Notes under the pieces: generated by a model
Told to the model about the DNA's origin: nothing
What the model saw: only the letters and a program-made list of their open reading frames with translations
Database searches by the model: none
Made by a program: the position numbers and the translations under genes
Source: CAWEQW01 sp963811365
GTDB taxonomy: Bacteria > Actinomycetota > Actinomycetes > Propionibacteriales > Nocardioidaceae
Assembly (NCBI GenBank): GCA_963811365.1
Contig: CAWEQW010000001.1
Coordinates: 1-64,000 of the forward strand
DNA: 64,000 bases
Direction of reading: 5' to 3'
Part shown: positions 52,846 to 62,891 of the stretch, piece by piece
Numbering within the stretch: position 1 is the first letter of the stretch
Layout: every line of letters begins with the position of its first letter

Positions 52846-54228
52846 ATGAGCGGCTTCCGTACCGAACACGACAGCATGGGTGAGATCGAGGTCCCCGAGG
52901 ACGCGCTGTGGCGCGCACAGACCCAGCGGGCGGTGCAGAACTTCCCGATCAGCGGCTCGACCCTCGAGGCCGAGCACCTCAAGGCGATGGCTCAGGTGAA
53001 GGCCGCCGCCGCGAAGGTCAACGAAGCGCTGGGGGTGGTCGCCCCCGAGATGGCCGAGGCGATCCGGGGCGCCGCCGCCGAGATCGTGGCCGGTGAGCAC
53101 CTCGACCAGTTCCCCGTCGACGTCTTCCAGACCGGGTCCGGGACGTCGTCGAACATGAACATGAACGAGGTGCTCGCCTCGCTCGCCGGCCGGCGCGGCG
53201 TCGAGGTGCACCCCAACGACCACGTCAACGCCAGCCAGTCCAGCAACGACACCTTCCCGACGTCGATCCACGTCGCCGCGACGGCCTCGACCACCCACGA
53301 CCTGTCGCCGGCCCTCGACCACCTCGCCGGCACCCTCGAGGGCAAGGCCGAGGAGTTCGCCGACGTGGTGAAGTCCGGCCGCACCCATCTCATGGACGCC
53401 ACTCCGGTGATGCTGGGCCAGGAGCTGGGCGGCTACGCGGCGGCCGTGCGCCTCGGCATCGACCGGCTCGAGGCGGTGCTCCCCCGGGTGGCGCAGCTCC
53501 CGCTCGGCGGCACGGCTGTGGGCACCGGCATCAACACCCCGCCCGGGTTCGCCGCGAAGGTCATCGAGGAGCTCGCCGACACGACGGGGCTGCCCTTCAC
53601 CGAGGCCCCGAACCACTTCGAGGCGCAGGGCGCCCGCGACGCGCTCGTGGAGCTGTCCGGACAGCTGAAGACCGTGGCGGTGAGCCTGACGAAGATCTGC
53701 AACGACCTGCGGTGGATGTCGTCGGGGCCGCGCACCGGCCTGGCGGAGATCAACCTCCCGGACCTCCAGCCGGGCTCCAGCATCATGCCCGGCAAGGTGA
53801 ACCCGGTGCTGCCGGAGGCGACGCTGATGGTGTGCGCGCAGGTGATCGGCAACGACACGGCGGTCACCGTGGCCGGGGCCTCCGGCAGCTTCGAGCTGAA
53901 CGTGATGATGCCCGTGCTCGCGCGCAACCTGCTCGAGTCCGTGCGGCTGCTCGCCACCAGCAGCCGGGTGCTCGCCGACCGCTGCGTCGCGGGGATCACC
54001 GCGAACGTCGAGCGGATGCGCACCTACGCGGAGTCCTCCCCTTCCGTGGTCACCCCGCTGAACCGCTACATCGGCTACGAGAACGCGGCGAAGGTGGCCA
54101 AGCAGGCGCTGCGCGAGGAGCGGACCATCAAGCAGGTGGTGCTGGAGTCCGGCTACGTCGAGCGCGGCGACCTCACCGAGGAGCAGCTCGACGAGGCGCT
54201 CGACGTCGCGCGGATGACGCACCCCTGA
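52846..54228 (+). CDS. fumC: Class II fumarate hydratase
   Basis: This 460-residue FumC interconverts fumarate and malate without an iron-sulfur cluster. The family motifs are TGSGTSSNMNMNEVLASLA, HPNDHVNASQSSNDTFPTS, KSGRTHLMDATPVMLGQE with the catalytic region, and the fumarase/aspartase signature GSSIMPGKVNPVLPEA. ATG 52846 gives the standard N-terminus (RTEHDSMGEIEVPEDALW). It is intact although the class I fumarase just upstream has frameshifts. Two non-homologous fumarases side by side suggest use under different oxygen or iron conditions. Confidence 0.97.
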   Translation: MSGFRTEHDSMGEIEVPEDALWRAQTQRAVQNFPISGSTLEAEHLKAMAQVKAAAAKVNEALGVVAPEMAEAIRGAAAEIVAGEHLDQFPVDVFQTGSGTSSNMNMNEVLASLAGRRGVEVHPNDHVNASQSSNDTFPTSIHVAATASTTHDLSPALDHLAGTLEGKAEEFADVVKSGRTHLMDATPVMLGQELGGYAAAVRLGIDRLEAVLPRVAQLPLGGTAVGTGINTPPGFAAKVIEELADTTGLPFTEAPNHFEAQGARDALVELSGQLKTVAVSLTKICNDLRWMSSGPRTGLAEINLPDLQPGSSIMPGKVNPVLPEATLMVCAQVIGNDTAVTVAGASGSFELNVMMPVLARNLLESVRLLATSSRVLADRCVAGITANVERMRTYAESSPSVVTPLNRYIGYENAAKVAKQALREERTIKQVVLESGYVERGDLTEEQLDEALDVARMTHP

Positions 54229-54234
54229 CCCGCC

Positions 54235-55683
54235 TCACAGGTGGTCGGGCTTCGCCTGGCGCCACAGCCACACGTGGAAGAAGTGGTGCAGCGGCATCCC
54301 CGAGACGTGCTGCGCGAGCCGGGTGAGCTCACCCGTGGTGGCGGTGGCGTACCGGTGCTGCCGGACCCAGGTGCGCAGCAGCCGGTCGAAGTGCCCCCGG
54401 CCGATCTTGTGCCGAAGCGCGGCCAGCGCCATCCCGCCGCGGTAGTAGACCGCCCCGGAGAACATCTCGTTGCGCTTCGGGTCGGCGATCGACTGCTTCC
54501 AGAACCCGCTGCCGGCCGGGACCTGCCGGAAGATCCTGCGGGCCTGGCGGTACGTCGAGACGCCGTGGGTGTGCTCGTTCCACAGCCAGGAGCTGAACGT
54601 CGCGAACCCCTCGTTGAGCCAGATGTGCCGCCAGCTGCGCACCGAGACCGCGTCGCCGAACCACTGGTGGGACAGCTCGTGCGAAGCCGTCCCGGGGTCC
54701 GGCACGAACCCGTACAGCGGGCGGGTCTGGGTCTCGAGAGAGAAGCCGATGTCCGGGACGTTGTCGACGATCGCGCCCGTGGAGGAGAACGGGTAGCGGC
54801 CGAACCGCTTGGCCCAGTAGTCGGTGATCCGCGCAGTGAGCCCGATGGTGTGCTGCCGCGACGCCTCGGCGGCCAGCGCAGGGTCGATGGCGGTGAGCTG
54901 CGGGATCCCGCCGGGCGTGGTGGTCCGGTGGAGGTTCCAGCGCCCGATGTCGACGGTGGCCAGGTAGGTGGCCATCGGCCGGGTCTCCGCGAACCGGTAG
55001 GTGTCGCCGTCCGCGGTGACCGCGTGGCCGAGGTAGCTGCCGTTGGCGACCGCCTTCGTGCCCTGCGGGACGGTGACGGCGAAGGAGAACGTCGCCTTGT
55101 CGGACGGGTGGTCGTTGCTGGGGAACCAGGTGTGCGCGGCGTTCGGCTCGCAACCGACGAACGCGCCGTCGTCGGTGTAGATCCAGCCGTACGGCGCCCC
55201 GAACACGATCGGCGACCCGGTGACGGTTCTCGGCACCCCTGCGTAGGAGACCACCGTGGTGAACGCGCTGCCGCGCGGCAGACCGCCCGCCGGGGTCACG
55301 ACGAGCTCCTGGCCGCTGCGGGTGAACGTCGCCGCCGCGCCGTTCACGCTCACCCCCGACACGGTGTAGCCGGTCAGGTCGAGGTCGAAGCGGGACAGGT
55401 CCTTGGTGGCCCGCGCGAGGATCGTCGCCGTACCGGAGAGCCGGTGCGAGGAGGGCGCCGGGTCGTAGGACAGGTCGAGCGCGTAGTGCCGCACGTCGTA
55501 CCCGCCGTTGCCCTCCTTGGGGAAGTACGGGTCGCCCAGGCCGGAGGAGCCCGGGGTGAACGAGGCCGCCCGCGTGACCGACGGCACCCCGGCCTCGGCG
55601 AGCCCCGGCGTGGCACCCAGGACCGACACGGTGCTGACGGCCACGGCCGCACCGAGCAACGCAGACCTGCGACGGATGTTCAC
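54235..55683 (-). CDS. Secreted M1-family zinc aminopeptidase
   Basis: This 482-residue metallopeptidase has an N-terminal export signal (NIRRRSALLGAAVAVSTVSV, possibly Tat-type because of RRRS). The M1 zinc motif HELSHQWFG is followed 18 residues later by the third ligand in WLNEGFATF, matching HExxH-x18-E. The beta-rich N-terminal domain (DVRHYALDLSYDP) is typical, but the usual exopeptidase GAMEN motif is replaced near GAPYGWIYTDDG, so specificity may differ. GTG 55683 follows GGAGGA. It would act outside the cell on peptides. It is convergent with fumC, 6 bp apart. Confidence 0.9.
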   Translation of the reverse strand: MNIRRRSALLGAAVAVSTVSVLGATPGLAEAGVPSVTRAASFTPGSSGLGDPYFPKEGNGGYDVRHYALDLSYDPAPSSHRLSGTATILARATKDLSRFDLDLTGYTVSGVSVNGAAATFTRSGQELVVTPAGGLPRGSAFTTVVSYAGVPRTVTGSPIVFGAPYGWIYTDDGAFVGCEPNAAHTWFPSNDHPSDKATFSFAVTVPQGTKAVANGSYLGHAVTADGDTYRFAETRPMATYLATVDIGRWNLHRTTTPGGIPQLTAIDPALAAEASRQHTIGLTARITDYWAKRFGRYPFSSTGAIVDNVPDIGFSLETQTRPLYGFVPDPGTASHELSHQWFGDAVSVRSWRHIWLNEGFATFSSWLWNEHTHGVSTYRQARRIFRQVPAGSGFWKQSIADPKRNEMFSGAVYYRGGMALAALRHKIGRGHFDRLLRTWVRQHRYATATTGELTRLAQHVSGMPLHHFFHVWLWRQAKPDHL

Positions 55684-55796
55684 GTGTCCTCCAGCCCGGC
55701 GCGAGGGCGCCCCCGAGACCGACGTCGCACCAGGTGGTGCCCGCCGAGTCTGCTGTGCCGGCGCGCCCCGGTCAACACGTCGCCACCCGCCGACGT

Positions 55797-55824
55797 TTGA
55801 CAGGCCCGCCGGCCGGGGGATAAA
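55797..55824 (+). promoter_or_regulatory. Predicted promoter of the PAS-ANTAR gene
   Basis: TTGACA at 55797-55802, a 16-bp spacer, then GATAAA at 55819-55824 resembles a sigma-70-type promoter. An overlapping GTTT with downstream GGGGAT also fits a SigB-like pattern. It would start transcription about 80 bases before the PAS-ANTAR gene and points away from the divergent peptidase gene. Confidence 0.45.
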
Positions 55825-55912
55825 TGGGAAGAGGACCGGACGAGGGCTCCCGGCCCCGCCGGTCCGCTTCTCGGGAGAAGGTGTCGCGGATTGGTGCTTC
55901 AGGGAGCTCGGT

Positions 55913-56575
55913 GTGCGAAGAGACGGTGCTGCGGACAGGATCCCAGGCCCTGCTGAGGAGATGGTCGGACGGTTCGTGTACGACGTCCCGACCGACACCT
56001 GGTGGTGGTCCGACGGCGTCTACCTGATCCACGGCTTCCGGCCCGGCGAGGTGGTGCCGTCGACGGCCCTGATCGACGCGCACCGTCACCCCGAAGACCA
56101 GGAGTCCCTGAACTCGCTGGCTCGGCGGCTGCTGAAGGAGCACGGCGAGCCGTTCAGCGTCCACCAGCGGATTCTCGATGCCCGCAGGCAGGAGCGCACG
56201 GTGCTGGTGGCCGGGCACGGGCTGGTCGACGAGGCCGGCACGGTCCACCAGCTGCGCGGCCATCTCGTCGACCTGACCGCGGCCCGGCGCGAGTACGGCC
56301 GCCGTGACGTGGACCGGGCGGTCACCGACTTCGCCGAGCACCGAGCGGTCATCGAGCAGGCCAAGGGAGTGCTGCTGCAGATGCTCTCGATCGACGCGGA
56401 CGAGGCGTTCGCCCTGCTGAGCACCTACTCGCAGCGCGGCAACATCAAGGTGCGCAGGCTCGCAGAGCTGCTGGTCGACGCGGCGACCCACGACCGGACC
56501 CCTTCCAAGCCGACGAACGCCGCACGCGCGATGTCGGTGCTCGACGCCGTGCTGGACGCCGCCGGGAGCGGCTGA
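55913..56575 (+). CDS. PAS-ANTAR RNA-binding regulator
   Basis: This protein of about 220 residues has a PAS-like sensor domain (FVYDVPTDTWWWSDGVYLIHGF, DAHRHPEDQESLNSLARRLL, FSVHQRILDARRQERTVLVAG) and a C-terminal ANTAR domain (HRAVIEQAKGVLLQMLSIDAD, AFALLSTYSQRGNIKVRRLA). ANTAR proteins bind paired RNA hairpins and prevent termination. GTG 55913 with AGGGAG is preferred; ATG 55961 directly before VGRFVYD is an alternative. Unlike the two GAF-ANTAR genes at 17.8-19.3 kb, this one is intact. Its RNA target is unknown. Confidence 0.82.
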   Translation: MRRDGAADRIPGPAEEMVGRFVYDVPTDTWWWSDGVYLIHGFRPGEVVPSTALIDAHRHPEDQESLNSLARRLLKEHGEPFSVHQRILDARRQERTVLVAGHGLVDEAGTVHQLRGHLVDLTAARREYGRRDVDRAVTDFAEHRAVIEQAKGVLLQMLSIDADEAFALLSTYSQRGNIKVRRLAELLVDAATHDRTPSKPTNAARAMSVLDAVLDAAGSG

Positions 56576-56616
56576 CCGCGCGGACCGTCAAGGGCGCTCA
56601 GGGGCCGGGCGGGGGC

Positions 56617-57348
56617 TCAGTACCAGCCGTGGCCCTGCTTGAAGGACCAGGCGCTGCACGGGTTGCCGTAGCTGCTGCGGATGTACTGCAGGCCCCACCG
56701 GATCTGGGTGACCGGGTTGTTCGCCCAGTCCGACCCCACCGAGGCCATCTTGCCACCGGGCAGCGCCTGCGGGATGCCGTAGGCGTCCGAGGTCGGGTTG
56801 TCGGCGTGCACGTCCCAGCCGCTCTCGCTCATGTAGAGCGCGTCGAGGCAGGAGAACTCCGAGCTCGAGAAGCCGTACTTCGGCAGCAACGCCCGGGCGA
56901 TCGTGCGCGGGTCCTGGCTGGCGAGGTCCTCGGTGCGGGTGGCCTGGCCGCCGGAGCCCTGGTCGAGGTGCGTCGCCTTGGTGGCGTCGACGGCGGTGCG
57001 GCGGTCCGAGCGGGAGGCGACCTCCCCGGACCGCGCTCGAAGCATGCTGACGAGCCGGGACTGGGCCTGCACCCGCGAGCCGTTCTTCGTGGCGGTCTTC
57101 GCCGCGGACAGCGCGGCGGCTGCGGGGTCGGCGGCGACCCGTCCGGCGGAGGCGGCGTCGCCGGACGCGGTGTCGTTCTTCAGCACCACGCCGGAGGACA
57201 CCGCGAGCCCGGTGGCTGCGACGGCCACCACCGAGAACAGCACCGACCTCCGGAGGCCCCTCTTCAGGGCAGGCTCGGAGCCGGCACCACGGTGCCTCGA
57301 AACGTACTTGTCGTGTCTGGCAACACGTCCAGGCAAGGGGGAACTCAC
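56617..57348 (-). CDS. Secreted lytic-transglycosylase-like protein
   Basis: This 243-residue protein has a basic N-terminus and a membrane/export helix (SVLFSVVAVAATGLAVSSGVV), an Ala/Ser-rich linker, and a C-terminal domain resembling actinobacterial lysozyme-like/transglycosylase SLT enzymes (LDALYMSESGWDVHADNPTS, AYGIPQALPGGKMASVG, TQIRWGLQYIRSSYGNPCSAW). The Glu in SESGW is the probable catalytic acid. It would cut peptidoglycan glycan strands during growth or resuscitation. The start is GTG 57348. The 204-bp leader is hairpin-rich. Confidence 0.85.
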   Translation of the reverse strand: MSSPLPGRVARHDKYVSRHRGAGSEPALKRGLRRSVLFSVVAVAATGLAVSSGVVLKNDTASGDAASAGRVAADPAAAALSAAKTATKNGSRVQAQSRLVSMLRARSGEVASRSDRRTAVDATKATHLDQGSGGQATRTEDLASQDPRTIARALLPKYGFSSSEFSCLDALYMSESGWDVHADNPTSDAYGIPQALPGGKMASVGSDWANNPVTQIRWGLQYIRSSYGNPCSAWSFKQGHGWY

Positions 57349-57552
57349 AGACGGTCGACTGCAGGGATGTCACGCGGGCGCCCGAGGGGTCTGCGAGGAG
57401 TCCGGGCGGACCCCTGTGCGACCCTTACGCCACAGCGCGGAAAGTAGTTCCACCTTCCACGATCTCCCGAGGACATGCAAATCGGCGGTCCACACAGACG
57501 GCAATCGGTCTGAACCGGCACATCTTCCCCGAACCAGGTTTCCGGGACAGGC
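57349..57552 (-). other. Structured leader of the transglycosylase gene
   Basis: The stretch between phoH2 and the transglycosylase gene can form hairpins on the minus strand: GGGGTC/GACCCC arms at 57386-57391 and 57409-57414, and a CTGTG/CACAG arm pair just upstream. Leaders of such genes in actinobacteria can carry c-di-AMP riboswitches, but the conserved core of that class is not seen here. Confidence 0.3.
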
Positions 57553-58896
57553 TCACACCACCGCGTGCTCCAGCATCTCCGTGACCAGGGCCGCGATCGG
57601 GGAGCGCTCGGAGCGGGTGAGCGTGATGTGCGCGAAGAGCGGATGCCCCTTCAGCCGCTCCACGACGGCCACCACCCCGTCGTGCCGGCCGACCCTGAGG
57701 TTGTCGCGCTGGGCGACGTCGTGGGTCAGCACGACCTTGGAGTTGGCGCCGATGCGCGAGAGCACGGTCAGCAGCACGTTGCGCTCGAGCGACTGGGCCT
57801 CGTCGACGATCACGAAGGCGTCGTGCAGCGAGCGGCCGCGGATGTGGGTCAGCGGCATCACCTCGAGCATTCCCCGGTCCAGGACCTCGTCGATCACCTC
57901 GGGCCCGGTCAGCGCGCCCAGCGTGTCGAACACCGCCTGCGCCCAGGGCGACATCTTCTCGGACTCGCTGCCGGGAAGGTAGCCGAGCTCCTGCCCGCCC
58001 ACCGCGAACAGCGGCCGGAAGACCACGACCTTCTTGTGCTGACGGCGCTCCATGACCGCCTCGAGGCCCGCGCACAACGCCATCGCCGACTTGCCCGTGC
58101 CGGCCCGGCCGCCGAGCGAGACGATGCCGACGTCGGGGTCCAGCAGCAGGTCGAGAGCCACCCGCTGCTCCGCCGAGCGGCCGTGCACGCCGAACGCCTC
58201 GCGGTCCCCGCGGACGAGGTGCACGCGCTTGTCGGCCTTGACCCTGCCGAGCGCGCTCCCGCGGTCGGAGAGCATCACCAGCCCGGTGTGGCAGGGCAGC
58301 TCGCGCGCCTCCTCGAGGTCGAGGACCCCCTCGGCGTACAGGTCGTCGAGGTCGCCGGCCGGCACCTCGACCTCGGTCATCCCGGTCCAGCCCGACTCCA
58401 CCGCGAGCTCGGCGCGGTACTCCTCGGCGTCGAGCCCCACCGCAGAGGCCTTGATCCGCATCGGCAGGTCCTTGGAGACCAGGGTCACCTGATGTCCGTC
58501 GTTGGCGAGGTTGCGGGCCACCGCGAGGATCCGGGTGTCGTTGTCGCCGAGCCGGAAGCCGGACGGCAGCGACTCGGCGTCGGTGTGGTTGAGCTCGACA
58601 CGGATGGTGCCACCGGCCTCGCCCACCGGCACCGGCTCGTCGAGACGGCCGTGCAGGACCCGGAGCTCGTCGAGCATGCGCAGCGCTGCGCGGGCGAAGT
58701 ACCCGAGCTCGGGGTGGTGCCGCTTGCCCTCGAGCTCGGTGATCACGACGACCGGCAGGACCACCTCGTGCTCCTCGAACCTGCGCAGCGAGGCCGGGTC
58801 GGCCAGCAGGACGCTGGTGTCCAGCACGTAGGTCCGGACGCCCTCACGGACGGGTGTCGACGTCACGCGGCGAGTCGTGCTCTTGCTTGGAGCCAC
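57553..58896 (-). CDS. phoH2: PhoH2: PIN domain fused to PhoH ATPase
   Basis: This 447-residue PhoH2 protein has an N-terminal PIN ribonuclease domain (about 20-150: TYVLDTSVLLADPASLRRFEE, VVITELEGKRHHPELG, GDNDTRILAVARNL with acidic metal ligands). A C-terminal PhoH helicase-type ATPase (about 240-440) carries Walker A GRAGTGKSAMALCAG and Walker B FVIVDEAQSL. Known PhoH2 proteins unwind and cleave RNA. GTG 58896 has a GAGGGGA site upstream. An unusually strong nested hairpin lies in the leader (58924-58991). No separate PhoAT antitoxin-like gene is seen upstream. Confidence 0.93.
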   Translation of the reverse strand: MAPSKSTTRRVTSTPVREGVRTYVLDTSVLLADPASLRRFEEHEVVLPVVVITELEGKRHHPELGYFARAALRMLDELRVLHGRLDEPVPVGEAGGTIRVELNHTDAESLPSGFRLGDNDTRILAVARNLANDGHQVTLVSKDLPMRIKASAVGLDAEEYRAELAVESGWTGMTEVEVPAGDLDDLYAEGVLDLEEARELPCHTGLVMLSDRGSALGRVKADKRVHLVRGDREAFGVHGRSAEQRVALDLLLDPDVGIVSLGGRAGTGKSAMALCAGLEAVMERRQHKKVVVFRPLFAVGGQELGYLPGSESEKMSPWAQAVFDTLGALTGPEVIDEVLDRGMLEVMPLTHIRGRSLHDAFVIVDEAQSLERNVLLTVLSRIGANSKVVLTHDVAQRDNLRVGRHDGVVAVVERLKGHPLFAHITLTRSERSPIAALVTEMLEHAVV

Positions 58897-58923
58897 AGTT
58901 CGTCCCCTCGCAGACCGACGCGT

Positions 58924-58991
58924 GCACTCGGCGCCCCGGCCCTCTCTCGATGACAGCAGCGGGCCGGGACCGGGCCCGAAAGTCCGAGTGC
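58924..58991 (-). repeat. Nested inverted repeats in the phoH2 leader
   Basis: Two perfect 8-bp inverted repeats are nested: outer GCACTCGG (58924-58931) with 58984-58991, inner CCCGGCCC (58935-58942) with 58961-58968. In the phoH2 transcript they would form a long, stable hairpin that ends about 27 bases before the start codon, outside the ribosome site. This suggests control of phoH2 at the RNA level, or a terminator/attenuator. Confidence 0.65.
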
Positions 58992-59142
58992 GGACCTCCG
59001 GATCTCGCGTGGTCGTGACTGCTCACGAACGGGCCTCCCGAGACGACGAGCTTCCCCACTCGACGTCGGGACCGACGCTACGGCCAGCAGGTTGCCTGCC
59101 GGTGAAGACACGCCCGAACGCGAGGTGGCCGGGAGGGGTGGC

Positions 59143-59919
59143 TCAGGAGCCGAAGCGGCGCTCGCGCTGTGCGTAGGCGCGCAGCGCCCGCAGGAAGTCC
59201 ACCCGGCGGAAGTCGGGCCAGTACGCCTCACAGAAGTAGAACTCGCTCTGCGCGCTCTGCCACAGCAGGAAGCCCCCGAGGCGCTGCTCGCCGGAGGTGC
59301 GGATCACCAGGTCGGGGTCGGGCTGCCCCTTGGTGTAGAGGTGCTCGGCGATGTGCTCGACGTCGAGGATCTCCGCGAGCGTCTCGATCGAGGTGCCCTT
59401 GGAGGCGTGCTCCTGGAGCAGCGACCGGACCGCGTCGGCGATCTCGCGGCGCCCGCCGTACCCGACGGCGACGTTGACGATCATCCCGTCGACGTCACGG
59501 GTCGCGTCGCCGGCCTCCTTGAGCACCCGCGAGGTCTCGGCCGGGAGCAGGTCCAGCGCGCCGACCGGGTGCAGCCGCCACCGGTGCGCCTCGGCGAGCC
59601 CGTGCACGGCCTCCTCGATGATCGAGAGCAGCTCGTGCAGCTCCTGCGGGGGGCGGTTGAGGTTGTCGGTGGACAGCAGCCACAGGGTCACCACCTCGAC
59701 GCCGAGCTCCTCGCACCACTCGAGCAGAGGCAGGATGTTGGCGGCGCCGGCGCGGTGGCCGTGCGCGGCGTCCTGGCCGACCGCCCTGGCCCAGCGGCGG
59801 TTGCCGTCGAGCATCACGCCGACGTGCTTGGGCAACCGGTCGGCCGGAAGCCGCCGCACCAGGCGGGCTTCGTACGCCGGGTAGAGGACCTTGCGAAGCC
59901 CGTTCTTCCAGTCCGCCAC
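59143..59919 (-). CDS. uppS: cis-Prenyltransferase (isoprenyl/undecaprenyl diphosphate synthase family)
   Basis: This 258-residue Z-isoprenyl diphosphate synthase makes the isoprenoid carrier used in cell-wall synthesis. The signatures are HVGVMLDGNRRWARAVG with the catalytic Asp, LLSTDNLNRPPQEL, and DLVIRTSGEQRLGGFLLWQ followed by SEFYFCEAYWPDF. The size and N-terminus (KVLYPAYEARLVRRL) are closer to the short-chain Rv1086-type enzyme than to standard UppS, so product length is uncertain. The start is GTG 59919. It is divergent from the trhA-like gene, and IspH, which supplies its precursors, is encoded in the same window. Confidence 0.92.
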   Translation of the reverse strand: MADWKNGLRKVLYPAYEARLVRRLPADRLPKHVGVMLDGNRRWARAVGQDAAHGHRAGAANILPLLEWCEELGVEVVTLWLLSTDNLNRPPQELHELLSIIEEAVHGLAEAHRWRLHPVGALDLLPAETSRVLKEAGDATRDVDGMIVNVAVGYGGRREIADAVRSLLQEHASKGTSIETLAEILDVEHIAEHLYTKGQPDPDLVIRTSGEQRLGGFLLWQSAQSEFYFCEAYWPDFRRVDFLRALRAYAQRERRFGS

Positions 59920-59994
59920 AACGACCAACCTTACTCGCCACCGACCCGGGAGATCCCGGTTCGCCGCTTGGCCGGTCGTGGCTACGGTGGGGCC

Positions 59995-60718
59995 ATGACA
60001 CCGGGCAGGCGAACGCGGCACCGATGCGGTCCACGGGACGTTCCACGGGGGCGTGCACGGGGCCACCGAGCGCCTCGGTGAGCACGTCCGGGAGAAGCTC
60101 GACGAGGTCAAGCCGAGGCTCCGCGGCTGGCTGCACGCGGCGGCGCGCCGCTGACCCTGGCCGCCGGCGTCGTGCTGATCGTGCTCTCCCCGACCGCCGC
60201 CACCCGGGTCGGGTCGGCCGTCTTCGCGGCCTCCGCGCTGGTGCTGTTCACGGTCTCCGCGATCTACCACCGCGGGACCTGGTCACCGCGGGTGGGCGTT
60301 CCTGCGCCGCTTCGACCACGCCAACATCTTCCTGCTGATCGCCGGCTCCTACACGCCGTTCACGCTGCTGCTGCTGCAGGGCACGCCGCGCGTGGTGCTG
60401 CTCGCGTGGTGTGGGGCGGCGCGCTGCTCGGGGTGCTGTTCCGGGTCTTCTGGACCGACGCCCCGCGCTGGCTGCACGCGCCGATCTACATCGCGCTGGG
60501 CTGGGCGGCGGTCTTCTATTCGGCGACTTCTGCGCAGCGCCAGCGCCGCGGTGCCATCGTGCTGATGGTGGCCGGCGGGCTGATCTACACGCTCGGCGGC
60601 TGGTCTACGGCTGCCGGCGCCCGACCCGTCGCCGAGCTGGTTCGGCTTCCACGAGGTGTTCCACAGCCTGACGATCGCGGCGTTCGCCGCGCCACTACGT
60701 CGGCGTGTCGCTCGCCAC

Positions 60719-60734
<16 letters not shown>
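59995..60734 (+). CDS. trhA: TrhA/hemolysin III family membrane protein (many frameshifts)
   Basis: Pieces in all three frames add up to a complete TrhA/HlyIII (PAQR-type) protein: ERLGEHVREKLDEVKPRLRGW, LIVLSPTAATRVGSAVFAAS, the metal-binding FTVSAIYHRGTW, LRRFDHANIFLLIAGSYTPF, RVFWTDAPRWLHAPIYIALG, and the C-terminal HEVFHSLTIAAFAAHYVGVS. At least six single-base shifts separate them. The mixture of perfectly conserved protein and dense indels points to poor sequence quality rather than a pseudogene. Family members are seven-helix membrane proteins linked to membrane fluidity homeostasis. The gene overlaps the 3' end of the DUF255 gene by 16 bp. Confidence 0.78.
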
Positions 60735-62784
<2,050 letters not shown>

Positions 62785-62809
62785 TTCCTATGACTCCTAA
62801 CGAGTGGCA

Positions 62810-62852
62810 CGTGCATCACTTTTCCTTGAGTGATGCACGAGAGTGATGCACG
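62810..62852. promoter_or_regulatory. Array of three 11-bp motifs, candidate operator
   Basis: AGTGATGCACG occurs exactly at 62829-62839 and 62842-62852, and its exact complement at 62810-62820. The inverted pair has an 8-bp spacer, while the direct pair is 13 bp apart centre to centre. The array fills the gap between the DUF255 gene and the integrase gene, ending 39 bp before the integrase start. It is a strong candidate operator or recombinase/excisionase site. Confidence 0.7.
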
Positions 62853-62891
62853 AAACCAGCGTACGATGGTTCCTCCAGCGTAGGAGGTCTC

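Noticed and set aside
57349..57552. c-di-AMP (ydaO-type) riboswitch upstream of the transglycosylase gene
   Set aside because: The hairpins are present, but the conserved GGGGUGAAUC and CCCGUCAGCUAAC-type core elements of that class are not. Only a covariance-model search could revive the idea.
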